From NCBI GenBank assembly GCA_019779905.1, contig JABAKE010000004.1, forward strand, positions 1 through 64,000: a stretch of 64,000 bases of DNA. Direction: 5' to 3'. The translations under genes and the position numbers were made by a program. The DNA is from Modestobacter lapidis (GTDB taxonomy: Bacteria; Actinomycetota; Actinomycetes; Mycobacteriales; Geodermatophilaceae). Each line of letters opens with the position of its first letter. The first letter of the stretch is position 1. Shown piece after piece: positions 33,264-42,151 of the stretch. Below the pieces are notes generated by a model. The model saw only the letters and a list, made by a program, of their open reading frames with translations. It ran no database searches and was not told where the DNA came from.

Positions 33264-34148
33264 TCAAGCCGTGACGTCCCGGCGGGAGAAGTGGCGGAGG
33301 GCCAGGGCGGTGAAGACGGCGGCGTAGACCAGCGACTGCACCACCCCGCGGAACAGGTCACCGGAGTCGATCGGCGTCTGCAGCAGGTCGGTCCAGGCGA
33401 ACTCCTCCGCGGTGGGGAACCAGTCGCGGAGGCTGCCCAGCTGCTCGACCTGGTCGAGGATCGCGAAGACGAACATCGTGAAGATCGCCCCACCGACCGC
33501 GGCGAGGGGGGCGTCGGTGACCGTGGACAGCCAGAACGCCAGCGTGCCGACGACGAGCAGGTGGACGGCGAGGTAGCCGACGATCCCGGCCAGCCGGGCC
33601 ATGCCGCTGCCCTGGCCGATGGTCAGCCCGATCGGCGTCTGCAGGTCCCCGAACCCGAAGGCGATGCCGCCGGCCACCACGGCCACCACGGCCAGCGTGA
33701 CCAGCGCGGCGACCGACAGGACGAAGGCTGCGATCCACTTCTGCCGGAGCAGCCGCATCCGCGGGATCGGCGTGGCCAGCGCGTAGCGCAGCGACCCCCA
33801 CTGCGCCTCGCTGGCCACGGTGTCGCCGAAGAAGAGCGCGAACACCACGACCAGGAAGAAGCTGGTGGCGGCGAACAGCACGAACAGGGTGAAGTTCAGC
33901 CCGCTGGCGGTGGCGACGTCGACCAGGTTGACCCGGTCGTTCTCCGCCGCCTCCTCGCTGGCGCCCAGCTGCAGGGCGGCGATCAGTACCAGCGGCAGCC
34001 CGACCATCAGCGCGAAGACGCCGAGGGTGCGGCGCCGCTTGAACTGCCGCCGGAGCTCCACGCCCAGCCGCAGCGTGCGCTCCGGCCGGTACCCGGCGAC
34101 CGCTCCGGTAGCGGCCAAAATCGCGACTTTGGCCCTCTCGTCGGTCAT
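33264..34148 (-). CDS. ABC-2 type transporter permease
   Basis: A 294-residue membrane protein with about six hydrophobic segments. The pattern is typical of ABC-2 exporters: the long first cytoplasmic region RPERTLRLGVELRRQFKRRRT, then alternating helices and the family EAQWGSLRYALATP motif near residue 117. It should form the channel for the adjacent hydrolase-ATPase fusion, whose stop codon it overlaps (ATGA). The cargo is unknown. Start ATG at 34148. It is the last gene of the minus-strand run that begins with the LytR-C protein. Confidence 0.85.
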   Translation of the reverse strand: MTDERAKVAILAATGAVAGYRPERTLRLGVELRRQFKRRRTLGVFALMVGLPLVLIAALQLGASEEAAENDRVNLVDVATASGLNFTLFVLFAATSFFLVVVFALFFGDTVASEAQWGSLRYALATPIPRMRLLRQKWIAAFVLSVAALVTLAVVAVVAGGIAFGFGDLQTPIGLTIGQGSGMARLAGIVGYLAVHLLVVGTLAFWLSTVTDAPLAAVGGAIFTMFVFAILDQVEQLGSLRDWFPTAEEFAWTDLLQTPIDSGDLFRGVVQSLVYAAVFTALALRHFSRRDVTA

Positions 34149-37054
34149 GACTCCCCCACCAGTGACAGGAACGCGTCCTCGAGCTTGCGCCGCGGTGTGA
34201 GCTGCTCGACGCCGATGCCGGCCTCGACCAGCGCGGTCAGCGCCGCCGCCCGGCCGGTGGGGCCGAGGTCGACGACCAGGCCCTCGTCGGTCCGCTCGAC
34301 CGGGCCGGCCCCGGGCAGCGCGCTCAGGACGGCGGCCGCCCGGTCGGTGTCGGCGTCGTCGGCCAGGCCGATGAGCACGGCCCCGCCGGTGCCGACGATC
34401 TCCTCGACCGTCCCCTGGGCGATCTTCTGTCCCTTGGCCATGACCACCACGTGGCTGCAGGTCTGCTCGATCTCGGCCAGCAGGTGACTGGAGACGATCA
34501 CGGTCCGGCCGGTCCGGGCGTAGGAGCGCAGCACGTCGCGCATCGCGTGGATCTGCGGCGGGTCCAGCCCGTTGGTCGGCTCGTCGAGCACCAGCAGGTC
34601 GGGCAGGCCGAGCATCGCCTGCGCGATCGCCACCCGCTGCCGCATGCCCTGGCTGTACCGGCGCACCGGCCGGTCGAGGGCGGCGCCGAGGCCGGCGACC
34701 TCGATCGCCTCCTCCATGTGCGCGTCCGCCAGTGGCCGGCCGGCGGCCGCCCAGTAGAGCGTGAGGTTGTCCCGGCCGGACAGGTGCGGCTGCAGCCCGG
34801 TGCCCTCGACGAACGAGCCGAGCCGGGAGAGCACCGGCGCACCCGGCCGCGCGGCGTGCCCGAACACCGAGATCGTGCCCTCGGTGGGCCGGATGAGGCC
34901 CATGAGCATCCGCAGCGAGGTGGTCTTGCCGGCCCCGTTGGGGCCCAGCAACCCCAGCACCTGCCCGCGCCGGACCTCGAAGGACAGGTCGCGGACGGCG
35001 ACGAAGCCATCCTTGTAGGCCTTCGTGACGCCCTCGAACCGGAGCGGTACGTCCTCCCCGTCCGGGGTGACCGCGGACAGCTGGCGGCGGCGCCGGCGGC
35101 CCCACAGCACCGCGGCCAGCCAGCCGAGCAGCCCCAGCGCCGCGAGGACGGCGAGCAGCACCCACCAGCGGGTGGCCCCGGTCGTGCCGGTGACGGTCCC
35201 GTCGGCCTGCGGGACGGCGAGCGCCGCGCCGTCGGACGCCAAGGCCACGGAGTAGACCGCCGCCTCGGCCGGGAGGGCGTACCCCTGGTCGGTGGAGGAG
35301 ACCAGCAGCCGCATGGTGTGCCCGGCCTCGAACCGGTGCACGATGCCCGGCAGCGTCACCTCGACCTCGGTCGGCGCGTCGGGGTCGGTGGAGAGCTCCG
35401 TCAGCCGCAGCGGCGCCACCAGCCCGGCGGGCAGCGTCATCCGGCCGTCGGGCGCCACGTCGTAGAGCTTGGCGAACAGCGTCGCCGTCCCGCTGGGCGA
35501 GGAGACCGCCAGCGTTCCGGTCGAGGCGCCGACGACGTCCACGGCCTCGACCAGCGGGTCGCTGTCGAAGGCGGCGAACTGACCGGGGATCTCGATCGTC
35601 GCACCGCCGAGCGCGGCGGTGACCGCGCCGAGCCCCGGCACGGTGGTGAGCGCCGCCGGGCTGCCGCCGGCCGGCGTGACCACCGGCTGGGCCGGGCCGT
35701 CGACCGGTACGGCGCGGCGCTGCGCCGGGTCGGCGCCGGCCAGGCCCGGGTAGGCGTCGGCGTCGACGGTCTGCGAGCCGCCCTGCACGCTGAGCCCGCC
35801 GGCGAGCCCGGTCGGCGCCGGGTAGCTGAAGCCGGCGTCCTGGCCCGGCGCGGGATCCTGGCCGCGCAGGTGCACGTCGAACCAGCCGGCCACCCGGTCC
35901 CGCAGGTCTGCGGTGACCCGCTCGGAGGCCGACGCGTCGTGGCCACCGGCGTACCAGACCACGCTGACCGGGGTGCCGTTCGCGGCGATGCCCCGGGCGT
36001 TGGCGTCGGCATGGCCCAGCCCGAACAGCGAGTCCTGGGTGCCCTGCACCAGCAGCGTCGGGGCGGTGATCCGGTCCAGCACCGGCGCCGGGCTGCTGCG
36101 CTCGAGCACCGCGGCGACCTCCGGCGTGAGCGTGCCGGTGGCAGCCGCGGCCTGGTAGGCGGCGCAGACGTCGGCCTGGAACCGGCCGCAGGTGAGCGCC
36201 TGGGCCACGGCCGAGGAGTTGGTGGCGGACGGAGCCGGCCCGTTCCCGCGGGCGGCGTCGTCGGGGGCCGGGGCACCGGTCCCCCCACCGAAGCCACCCG
36301 GACCGCCGGGCAGGCCGCCATCACCGGTGGGTGCCGATCCCACGCCGAAGAACAGCCCGGCCCAGGACCGCTTGAACACCCCGGTGTCGATGGTGACCGG
36401 GCGGGCGGCGAGCGTGTCGGCGCCCGGCACCCGGCCGGCCGACTCGGGGAACAGCGCCGACGTGAGCGAGTGCCAGGTGATCTGCGGGGCGATCGCGTCG
36501 ATCCGCGGGTCGTAGGCCGCGGCCAGCAGTGCCACCGCCCCGCCGTACGACGCTCCGGCCACGCCCGCGCGCGGGTCGCCGGGCGCATCCAGCAGCACGT
36601 CGTCCCGCTCGGCCAGCCGGTCCAGCAGCGTGGTGACGTCGGCGACCTCGAACCGCGGGTCGTTGAGCCCGATCCGACCGGTGCTCGTCCCGAAGCCGCG
36701 CGCCGACCAGGTCAGGACGACGTAGCCACGCTCGGACAGGTCCCGGGCATCGGCAGCCACGGAGGCCTTGCTGCCGCCGAACCCGTGGGCGACGAGCACG
36801 GCCGGAGCGGGGTCGGCAGCCGTCGCCGAGGCCGGCACGTAGAGCGTGGTGTCCAGTTCGACGGCGTCCACCCCCGTGCCGGAGGGCACCCGGGCCTCCT
36901 CGGTGGTGACGCCCTCCGCGGCGCGCGCCGGAGCCGTCGCGCCGAGGGCGAGGAACGAGACGGCCAGCAGGACGGTGAGCAGGACGGCCGACGCCGACCG
37001 GACGCCGCGGTGGGAACCGGGGCCGGCGGACGCAGGCCCGGGAACGGGGCGCAC
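34145..37054 (-). CDS. Alpha/beta hydrolase fused to an ABC transporter ATPase
   Basis: A 969-residue fusion. After a signal-like hydrophobic segment (residues 18-40) comes an S15/X-Pro-dipeptidyl-peptidase-like hydrolase with a full triad: Ser in GASYGG, Asp in GTQDSL and His in GGHDAS. A C-terminal beta-sandwich follows, then one membrane helix near 632-655, then a complete ABC ATPase from about 673 (GPNGAGKTT, YSQGMRQR, LLVLDEPTNGLD, SSHLL). The hydrolase should face outside and the ATPase inside. It pairs with the downstream permease. The GTG at 37054 is the only good start; no ribosome site is clear. Confidence 0.88.
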   Translation of the reverse strand: MRPVPGPASAGPGSHRGVRSASAVLLTVLLAVSFLALGATAPARAAEGVTTEEARVPSGTGVDAVELDTTLYVPASATAADPAPAVLVAHGFGGSKASVAADARDLSERGYVVLTWSARGFGTSTGRIGLNDPRFEVADVTTLLDRLAERDDVLLDAPGDPRAGVAGASYGGAVALLAAAYDPRIDAIAPQITWHSLTSALFPESAGRVPGADTLAARPVTIDTGVFKRSWAGLFFGVGSAPTGDGGLPGGPGGFGGGTGAPAPDDAARGNGPAPSATNSSAVAQALTCGRFQADVCAAYQAAAATGTLTPEVAAVLERSSPAPVLDRITAPTLLVQGTQDSLFGLGHADANARGIAANGTPVSVVWYAGGHDASASERVTADLRDRVAGWFDVHLRGQDPAPGQDAGFSYPAPTGLAGGLSVQGGSQTVDADAYPGLAGADPAQRRAVPVDGPAQPVVTPAGGSPAALTTVPGLGAVTAALGGATIEIPGQFAAFDSDPLVEAVDVVGASTGTLAVSSPSGTATLFAKLYDVAPDGRMTLPAGLVAPLRLTELSTDPDAPTEVEVTLPGIVHRFEAGHTMRLLVSSTDQGYALPAEAAVYSVALASDGAALAVPQADGTVTGTTGATRWWVLLAVLAALGLLGWLAAVLWGRRRRRQLSAVTPDGEDVPLRFEGVTKAYKDGFVAVRDLSFEVRRGQVLGLLGPNGAGKTTSLRMLMGLIRPTEGTISVFGHAARPGAPVLSRLGSFVEGTGLQPHLSGRDNLTLYWAAAGRPLADAHMEEAIEVAGLGAALDRPVRRYSQGMRQRVAIAQAMLGLPDLLVLDEPTNGLDPPQIHAMRDVLRSYARTGRTVIVSSHLLAEIEQTCSHVVVMAKGQKIAQGTVEEIVGTGGAVLIGLADDADTDRAAAVLSALPGAGPVERTDEGLVVDLGPTGRAAALTALVEAGIGVEQLTPRRKLEDAFLSLVGES

Positions 37055-37137
37055 GTGGGCGGCAACGGACGGCGGCCCGAAGGGGTTCCGGAGTGGCCGC
37101 GACCGGCGTGTCCGGGCAGCAGGTCGCCGGGGAGCCG

Positions 37138-39063
37138 TCAGGGCTGCCAGTTCCCGGTGGCGACCACGACGAGACCGGGATCGGGGACGCCGGGGACCTC
37201 GAAGAACCGGGGCGCCGGGCCGATGACGTCGGGGAACTGGGCGATCAACTGCTCGGCAGCGGCCTGCTGCACGGCGTCGCCCTCGGTGTAGAAGACCGTG
37301 GTGACGGCCACGTCGGCCGCCTCGTAGGTGGCCGGCTCCAGCGTCTGCCAGCCACCGGCCCCGATCTGCTCGGCGATCGACGCGGCCAGGCCGGTGATCC
37401 GCGTGCTGTTCAGCACGGTCACCGGGGCGCGGACCGGGCCGGGGGGCACGGCTGCCGCACTCGGGACGACGTCCGCGGGAGGTGCGGCCTCGGCCGGGGC
37501 GTCGGCCGACGGCTCGGCCGCCACCTGCTCCGTGGCCTCGGCCGGGGTGCCCGACGACACCTCGTCGGTACGCGGGGAGGTGAACGACCACACGCCGAGC
37601 ACCACGAGGGACACGATCACCATGGCCAGCATCAGCTGGACCGCCCGGCGGGGTGCGCCGGTCCGCTCGCCCTCCCGCTCGGCGACGGCCGACCGCCGGG
37701 GCGCGGCCGGCGAGGGGCCGGCCGCAGCGCCGCCGTGGCGACCGGCCTTGCGCGCGGCGGCCTCGGCAGCCTGCCGCTCCAGCCGGGCAGCCGCGCGGCC
37801 CCCGACCGGGCCGCTGGCCGGTCCGGGCACCGGCGTCGGCGCGTCGTGCCTGGCTGCGTCGCGGTGGGGGGCGTCGCGGTGGGGGGCGTCGCGGTGGGGG
37901 GCGTCGCGGTGGGGGGCGTCGTGCCGGGGGTGGTCGTACCGGGGAGCGTCGTACTCGTCGTGCCGGGGGGCGGCCGGCACGACGGTCGCGGGAACCCACG
38001 CGGCCGGCTGCGCCGGAAAGGAACCGGACCGGATGCCGTCGCCCGTCCGGCGCCCGGGACCGGGCGTCGGCCGCTCACCGGTGCGCGGGGACACCGGCGG
38101 AGGGCTGATCGGGTCGAAGGAGGTGGCCGGACCCAGCGACGTCAGCGGCGCCGAGGGCGGCCCCGCGACCGGAGCCAGCGACGTCAGCGGCGCCGAGGGC
38201 GGCCCCGCGACCGGAGCCAGCGACGTCAGCGGCGCCGAGGGCGGCCCCGCGACCGGAGCCAGCGACGTCAGCGGCGCCGAGGGCGGCCCCGCGACCGGAG
38301 CCAGCGACGTCAGCGGCGCCGAGGGCGGCCCCGCGACCGGGGCGAAGGACGTGGCCGGGCCACGGCCGTCCGGCGGCGTGGGCGGTGCGGGGGGCGGCGT
38401 CCAGCTGGGGGCACTGGAGGTGGCCGGGGCCGAGCGGTCCAGCGGGTTCTCGGTGGGCCAGGACGCGCGCCCGGCGCGGACCACGGGCTGGGGGCCGGAG
38501 TCGTGCAGACGGGGTGCGGGAGCCGCACTCCCTGGCGTCGCCGTCCCCGCGCCCCAGCCGGGCACCGGCCGCCGTCCGACGGCCGGGCGGACGCTGGTGG
38601 GCACGCCGGAACCGGGCGCCGGGACGTCCGTGCCGCCGGACTGGTCGCTGCGGCGCCGGCCGCCGCCCGGGGGCGTGCTGGGCGCGGGCCGCGGCGGTGT
38701 GCCCGGGAGGCGGCGGAGCAGCGGGTCCTCACCGGCCGGGAGCAGCCCTTCGCGGCGTCGTTCGGCACGGCTGCGGCGGGGCAGGGTCTCCGCGTTGGCG
38801 TCGGTGTCGGGCCCCGAGGTGGCCGGGCGCGCGCTGGGCTGGGCGCCCGTCGAGCCGCTGCTCCCCTGCCGGGGTGGGAGACCGGACGGCGGGCGGGCCG
38901 CCGTCGTCGGCGCTGCCGCACCGGCGCCCGGAGGCGTGCGCCGGTTGGCCGGGACCGGCATCGCCGGACGTGCGGAGGTGGCCGGCGCAGCGGTCCGCCG
39001 CCCCTCGGCCGCAGCGCCTTGGGAACGACTACCGTCACCCGCCGACGCCGCATGCCTCCCCAC
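37138..39063 (-). CDS. LytR C-terminal domain membrane protein with long repeat-rich N-terminus
   Basis: A 641-residue protein. About 450 residues of Pro/Ala/Arg-rich cytoplasmic sequence come first. They contain five 14-residue repeats (APVAGPPSAPLTSL) and four five-residue repeats (APHRD). A single membrane helix (LMLAMVIVSLVVLGVWSF) follows. The external C-terminal LytR_C domain starts at PVTVLNSTRITGLAASIAEQI. LytR_C domains occur in cell-wall proteins. The start GTG at 39063 has no clear ribosome site. It lies just upstream of the hydrolase-ABC fusion on the same strand. Confidence 0.78.
   Translation of the reverse strand: MGRHAASAGDGSRSQGAAAEGRRTAAPATSARPAMPVPANRRTPPGAGAAAPTTAARPPSGLPPRQGSSGSTGAQPSARPATSGPDTDANAETLPRRSRAERRREGLLPAGEDPLLRRLPGTPPRPAPSTPPGGGRRRSDQSGGTDVPAPGSGVPTSVRPAVGRRPVPGWGAGTATPGSAAPAPRLHDSGPQPVVRAGRASWPTENPLDRSAPATSSAPSWTPPPAPPTPPDGRGPATSFAPVAGPPSAPLTSLAPVAGPPSAPLTSLAPVAGPPSAPLTSLAPVAGPPSAPLTSLAPVAGPPSAPLTSLGPATSFDPISPPPVSPRTGERPTPGPGRRTGDGIRSGSFPAQPAAWVPATVVPAAPRHDEYDAPRYDHPRHDAPHRDAPHRDAPHRDAPHRDAARHDAPTPVPGPASGPVGGRAAARLERQAAEAAARKAGRHGGAAAGPSPAAPRRSAVAEREGERTGAPRRAVQLMLAMVIVSLVVLGVWSFTSPRTDEVSSGTPAEATEQVAAEPSADAPAEAAPPADVVPSAAAVPPGPVRAPVTVLNSTRITGLAASIAEQIGAGGWQTLEPATYEAADVAVTTVFYTEGDAVQQAAAEQLIAQFPDVIGPAPRFFEVPGVPDPGLVVVATGNWQP
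37856..37915 (-). repeat. 15-base tandem repeat, 4 perfect copies
   Basis: Four identical 15-base units (plus-strand GCGTCGCGGTGGGGG), flanked by degenerate units on both sides, encode APHRD or HRDAP blocks in the LytR-C protein. The unit is a multiple of three, so copy changes stay in frame. Confidence 0.9.
38134..38343 (-). repeat. 42-base tandem minisatellite, 5 copies
   Basis: Five consecutive 42-base units, almost identical down to silent positions, encode 14-residue APVAGPPSAPLTSL repeats. The near identity at third positions indicates recent expansion. Length would vary in frame. Confidence 0.93.
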
Positions 39064-39073
39064 GGTGATGAGG

Positions 39074-39391
39074 CTAGTCCGCCGAGGGGTCCGTGCCCAG
39101 CGCACGACCGGTGTGCCGCCGTTGGCGCGCCGCGCGCATCCGGCGCAGCCGGCGGACCAGCAGCGGGTCGACGGCCAGGGCCTCCGGCCGGTCGATGATG
39201 GTGTTGAGCAGCTGGTAGTACCGGGTGGCGGAGAGGCCGAACTGCTCGCGGATCGCCGCCTCCTTCGCCCCGGGGAAGCGCCACCACTGCCGCTCGAAGG
39301 CCAGGACCTGCAGGTCCCGTGCGGGCAGGGTCACACCGGCGGCTGCAGGCCGGGGTTCGGCCCCGGTGGTCGTGGCGGTGTCGCCGCTCAT
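39074..39391 (-). CDS. DUF3263 family protein
   Basis: A 105-residue protein matching the actinobacterial DUF3263 family. RDLQVLAFERQWWRFPGAKEAAIREQFGLSATRYYQLLN (residues 25-63) forms a probable helix-turn-helix, so a small DNA-binding role is possible but unproven. Start ATG at 39391 overlaps the rarD stop (ATGA), and it ends 10 bases before the LytR-C gene start. The order rarD, DUF3263, LytR-C suggests one transcript. Confidence 0.88.
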   Translation of the reverse strand: MSGDTATTTGAEPRPAAAGVTLPARDLQVLAFERQWWRFPGAKEAAIREQFGLSATRYYQLLNTIIDRPEALAVDPLLVRRLRRMRAARQRRHTGRALGTDPSAD

Positions 39392-40305
39392 CAGGTGCCG
39401 GCCGGGACGGCGGTCTCGGCGGTCCGCCGGTTGCCGTGCGCGGTGCGCAGGCTGTCGACGGTGAAGACGACCAGTGCGAGCCAGACGATGGCGAAGCCGG
39501 CCAGCCGCGCCGGGGGCAACGGCTCGGAGAACACGAAGACCCCGATGGCCAGTTGCATGAGCGGGTTGACGTACTGCAGCAGCCCGATGGTCGACAGCGG
39601 CACCCGGCGGGCCGCCGCGGCGAAGAGCAGCAGCGGGATGGCGGTGGCGATCCCTGATCCGATCAGCAGCAGCGCGTTGCCGGCGCCGGTGTGCCCGAAG
39701 GCAGCCGCCCCACGGAACTCCAGGATGCCCATGACCACGACGGCCGGGACGACGACGAGGACGGTCTCGACGAACAGGCCGGGGGCGGCCTCGACCCGGA
39801 CCAGCTTCTTCATCAGCCCGTACAAGCCGAAGGTTCCGGCCAGGGCGAGGGCGATCCAGGGTGGGCGACCGTAGTCGACGGTGAGCACCACGACGGCGAC
39901 GGCGGCCGTGCCGACGGCCACCCACTGCAACCGGCGGAGCCGCTCACCGAAGACGACCACTCCGAGCAGCACGCTGACCAGGGGGTTGATGAAGTACCCG
40001 AGGGAGGTCTCGACGACCTGGCCGGAGTTCACCCCGTAGACGAACACCAGCCAGTTGCCGACGATCAGCACCGCGGCGAGGGTCAGCACCCCGAGGGTGC
40101 GCCGGTCGGCGAAGGCCGCGCGGACCTGGCCCCACCCCCGCAGCGCGCTGAGCAGCAGGCCGACGAACAGCAGCGACCAGACGACCCGGTGGGCGACGAT
40201 CTCCACGCCGCCGGCGGGTTCGAGCAGCGGGAAGTAGAGGGGGAAGAGTCCCCACAGGAGGTAGGCCGCCAGCCCGGTGAGCACCCCGACCCGGCGTTCG
40301 TCCAC
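39391..40305 (-). CDS. rarD: EamA-family transporter RarD
   Basis: A 304-residue membrane protein with ten hydrophobic helices in two EamA halves. GLAAYLLWGLFPLYFPLL at the N-terminus and NWLVFVYGVNSGQVVETSLGYFINPL are RarD hallmarks. RarD members export small molecules or confer chloramphenicol tolerance in some bacteria; the substrate here is unknown. The GTG start at 40305 is preceded by GGTCCTCC-type sequence on the other strand. It is translationally coupled to DUF3263. Confidence 0.9.
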   Translation of the reverse strand: MDERRVGVLTGLAAYLLWGLFPLYFPLLEPAGGVEIVAHRVVWSLLFVGLLLSALRGWGQVRAAFADRRTLGVLTLAAVLIVGNWLVFVYGVNSGQVVETSLGYFINPLVSVLLGVVVFGERLRRLQWVAVGTAAVAVVVLTVDYGRPPWIALALAGTFGLYGLMKKLVRVEAAPGLFVETVLVVVPAVVVMGILEFRGAAAFGHTGAGNALLLIGSGIATAIPLLLFAAAARRVPLSTIGLLQYVNPLMQLAIGVFVFSEPLPPARLAGFAIVWLALVVFTVDSLRTAHGNRRTAETAVPAGT

Positions 40306-40370
40306 CGGAGGACCTTACGTCGGTGCCGGGCAGGATCTCGGCAGGGCACCGGGGCAGCGCAACCGGCGGT

Positions 40371-40808
40371 CTAGACCGTCTGGATGTAGCCGACCAGCTG
40401 CTCCCGCTCGGTCTCGAGCTCGTCCAGCCGCGCCTTGACGACGTCGCCGATCGAGACGATCCCGGCCAGCTCGTCGCCGACCACCACGGGCACGTGCCGC
40501 ACCCGGTGCTCGGTCATCAGCCGGGCGAGGTCGAGCACCCGGGTGTCCGGCGTGCAGGTGTGCACCTGCGCCGTCATCACGCTGCGCACCGGGTCGTCGA
40601 GCAGCGCAGCACCGCGCTCGCGTAGGCCGCGGGCGACGTCCCGCTCGGAGAAGACGCCCTCGACGTGCACCCCGTCGGCGCTCACTACCAGCGCGCCGAC
40701 GCGGTGCTCGGCCAGCAGGACCAGGGCCTCGGCGATGCTCGCCCCACCGGGAACGGTGGCCACGGCCGGTCCGCCCGCCTTGCGCTGGAGCACGTTGCTG
40801 ATCTGCAC
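40371..40808 (-). CDS. CBS-domain pair protein
   Basis: A 145-residue protein made of two CBS domains (IAEALVLLAEHRVGALVVS near residues 25-43 and DLARLMTEHRVRHVPVVVGD near 92-111), with no catalytic domain. Such stand-alone pairs bind adenosine nucleotides and regulate partners. They are frequent in hypoxia-induced sets of actinobacteria. The GTG at 40808 is preceded by GAGGAGG. It is divergent from the DUF5313 gene. Confidence 0.9.
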   Translation of the reverse strand: MQISNVLQRKAGGPAVATVPGGASIAEALVLLAEHRVGALVVSADGVHVEGVFSERDVARGLRERGAALLDDPVRSVMTAQVHTCTPDTRVLDLARLMTEHRVRHVPVVVGDELAGIVSIGDVVKARLDELETEREQLVGYIQTV

Positions 40809-40887
40809 GGCTACCTCCTCCGACGGATCCTTCGGGCCGCAGTGTGATCCCGGCCACACCGCTGGGGCAAGGCCTACCGTTGCCCAG

Positions 40888-41286
40888 GTGGACCGTGCAC
40901 GCCCGAACCCGGCCCAGTGGGTCTGGTACGCGCTCGGTGGCGGGCTCCCCCGCCACCTCGCCCCCTGGGTGCTGGACGACGTCACCCGGCGCAGCTGGGT
41001 GGTCCGGCACCTCGCGCGGGCGCTCGTGCAGCTGGCCCCCGTGGTCGCGCTGTGCCTGCTCGTGGCCCCGGTGCCGTGGGCGTTCCGGCTGAGCGCGGCC
41101 GCCGGCGGAGTGCTCATGGGGCTGCTGTTCGCACTGGCGTACATGACCGAGACGACGGAGCACCGGGCGGTCAAGGCCGGCTTCCCCGCGGGCACGACGG
41201 CGCGGGTGCGGGCCGAGCGGGTGGAGCGGGAGCAGTTGGAGCGGCGGGCCCACTACCGGCAGGGCGGGTCGGGCAGCTTCGACTGA
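40888..41286 (+). CDS. DUF5313 family membrane protein
   Basis: A 132-residue protein with two membrane helices (LVQLAPVVALCLLVAPVPWAF and SAAAGGVLMGLLFALAYM). It opens with RPNPAQWVWYALGGGLP, characteristic of actinobacterial DUF5313 proteins of unknown function. The C-terminus is charged and probably cytoplasmic (RVRAERVEREQLERR). GTG start at 40888. It is followed 35 bases later by the Rieske gene on the same strand. Confidence 0.78.
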   Translation: MDRARPNPAQWVWYALGGGLPRHLAPWVLDDVTRRSWVVRHLARALVQLAPVVALCLLVAPVPWAFRLSAAAGGVLMGLLFALAYMTETTEHRAVKAGFPAGTTARVRAERVEREQLERRAHYRQGGSGSFD

Positions 41287-41321
41287 ACCGCGCGCCCGGC
41301 CGTGGGGCCGCTTCGGGCAGG

Positions 41322-41738
41322 ATGCATCCCGTGCGTCCGGACCACCCCTGCCTGTCCCGCCGCACCCTGCTGCTCGCCGGGGGCGCCGGCCTCGGCGCCC
41401 TGGGCCTGGCCGGGTGCGCCGCCGGCGTGGACGTGCCGGTGCGGGCCGGCGACGTGCTCGTGCCGCTGGCCGACGTGCCGCGGGAGGGTGCGTACGAGGT
41501 GTCGCTGGACGGCCGGCGGGTGCTGCTCGCCCGACCGGCCGAGGGCGCCGTGGTGGCCTTCGACGCCGAGTGCCCGCACCAGGGCTGCTCGGTGCGGGCG
41601 GCCGACGCCGGCCTGGTCTGCCCGTGTCACGGCTCGGCGTTCGACCCGGCGACCGGAGCGGTGCTGCAGGGCCCGGCGACGTCCCCGCTGACCGCCGTCG
41701 CGGTGGAGGTCCGCGGGGACGACGTCGTCCTGGCCTGA
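41322..41738 (+). CDS. Rieske 2Fe-2S lipoprotein with Tat-type signal
   Basis: A 138-residue protein. A twin-arginine signal (LSRRTLLL) is followed by a lipobox-like LAGC near residues 29-32. The Rieske cluster ligands are Cys and His in CPHQGCS and CPCHGSAFD near residues 84-110. It is probably folded in the cytoplasm, exported and membrane-anchored as an electron carrier. No cytochrome b or oxygenase partner is adjacent. Start ATG at 41322. It ends two bases before the convergent dodecin gene. Confidence 0.88.
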   Translation: MHPVRPDHPCLSRRTLLLAGGAGLGALGLAGCAAGVDVPVRAGDVLVPLADVPREGAYEVSLDGRRVLLARPAEGAVVAFDAECPHQGCSVRAADAGLVCPCHGSAFDPATGAVLQGPATSPLTAVAVEVRGDDVVLA

Positions 41739-41739
41739 C

Positions 41740-41949
41740 TCACTCGTCGACGCGGAAGCCGATCTTCATGGTGACCTGGAAGTAGCCGACGTCGCCGTCG
41801 ACGACCTGGCCGCGGATCTCCTGGGTCTGGAACCACTCGATGTTCCGCACGGTTTCCGACGCCTTGCGGACCGCGGTGCGGATCGCGTCGTCGACGCTGG
41901 TGGTGGAGCTTCCGACGATCTCGCTCAGCCGGTAGACGTGGTCGCTCAA
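41740..41949 (-). CDS. Dodecin (flavin-binding dodecamer)
   Basis: A 69-residue dodecin fold: HVYRLSEIVGSSTTSVDDAI, then ETVRNIEWFQTQEIRG with the flavin-stacking tryptophan, and GYFQVTMKIGFRVDE at the end. Dodecins store or buffer FMN, riboflavin or CoA. The start is a TTG at 41949 (LSDHVYRL), supported by GGAG eight bases upstream and by the family's length. No ATG or GTG is available nearby. It is convergent with the Rieske gene. Confidence 0.92.
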   Translation of the reverse strand: MSDHVYRLSEIVGSSTTSVDDAIRTAVRKASETVRNIEWFQTQEIRGQVVDGDVGYFQVTMKIGFRVDE

Positions 41950-42034
41950 GACTGCTCCTGACGGTGGGCTGCCCGGGTGGCAGCGGGACCTCGACCCTGG
42001 CACGACTCCCGCGAGTCCGCGCGCCGGTCCCCGT

Positions 42035-42151
42035 TCAGCCGGCCACCTGCTGCGCGCTCGGCACCGCGATCCCCGCCCCGGTCTGCTCCGGCAGCTCCGG
42101 GAAGTGGCACGCGCTGGGGTGGCCGATTCCCAGTCGGTCGATGAGCAACGG
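42035..42151 (-). pseudogene. C-terminal remnant of an oligopeptide-type ABC ATPase
   Basis: The minus-strand frame ending at a TGA (42037-42035) reads GHPSACHFPELPEQ near its middle. It resembles the cysteine-containing tail of dipeptide/oligopeptide importer ATPases. Upstream of about 42151 the frame gives way to an unrelated plus-strand fragment and there is no Walker box, so at most the last 38 residues survive. The identification rests on a short stretch and is tentative. Confidence 0.4.

Noticed and set aside
38134-38343. Possible CRISPR array from the regular 42-base repeats
   Set aside because: The units are contiguous with no unique spacers, are in frame and encode a 14-residue protein repeat. 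No cas genes are present.
41964-42140. Extending the D-lactate dehydrogenase fragment to the upstream ATG at 41964
   Set aside because: The added residues show no similarity to the family, and the DNA there reads better as an ABC ATPase tail on the other strand.
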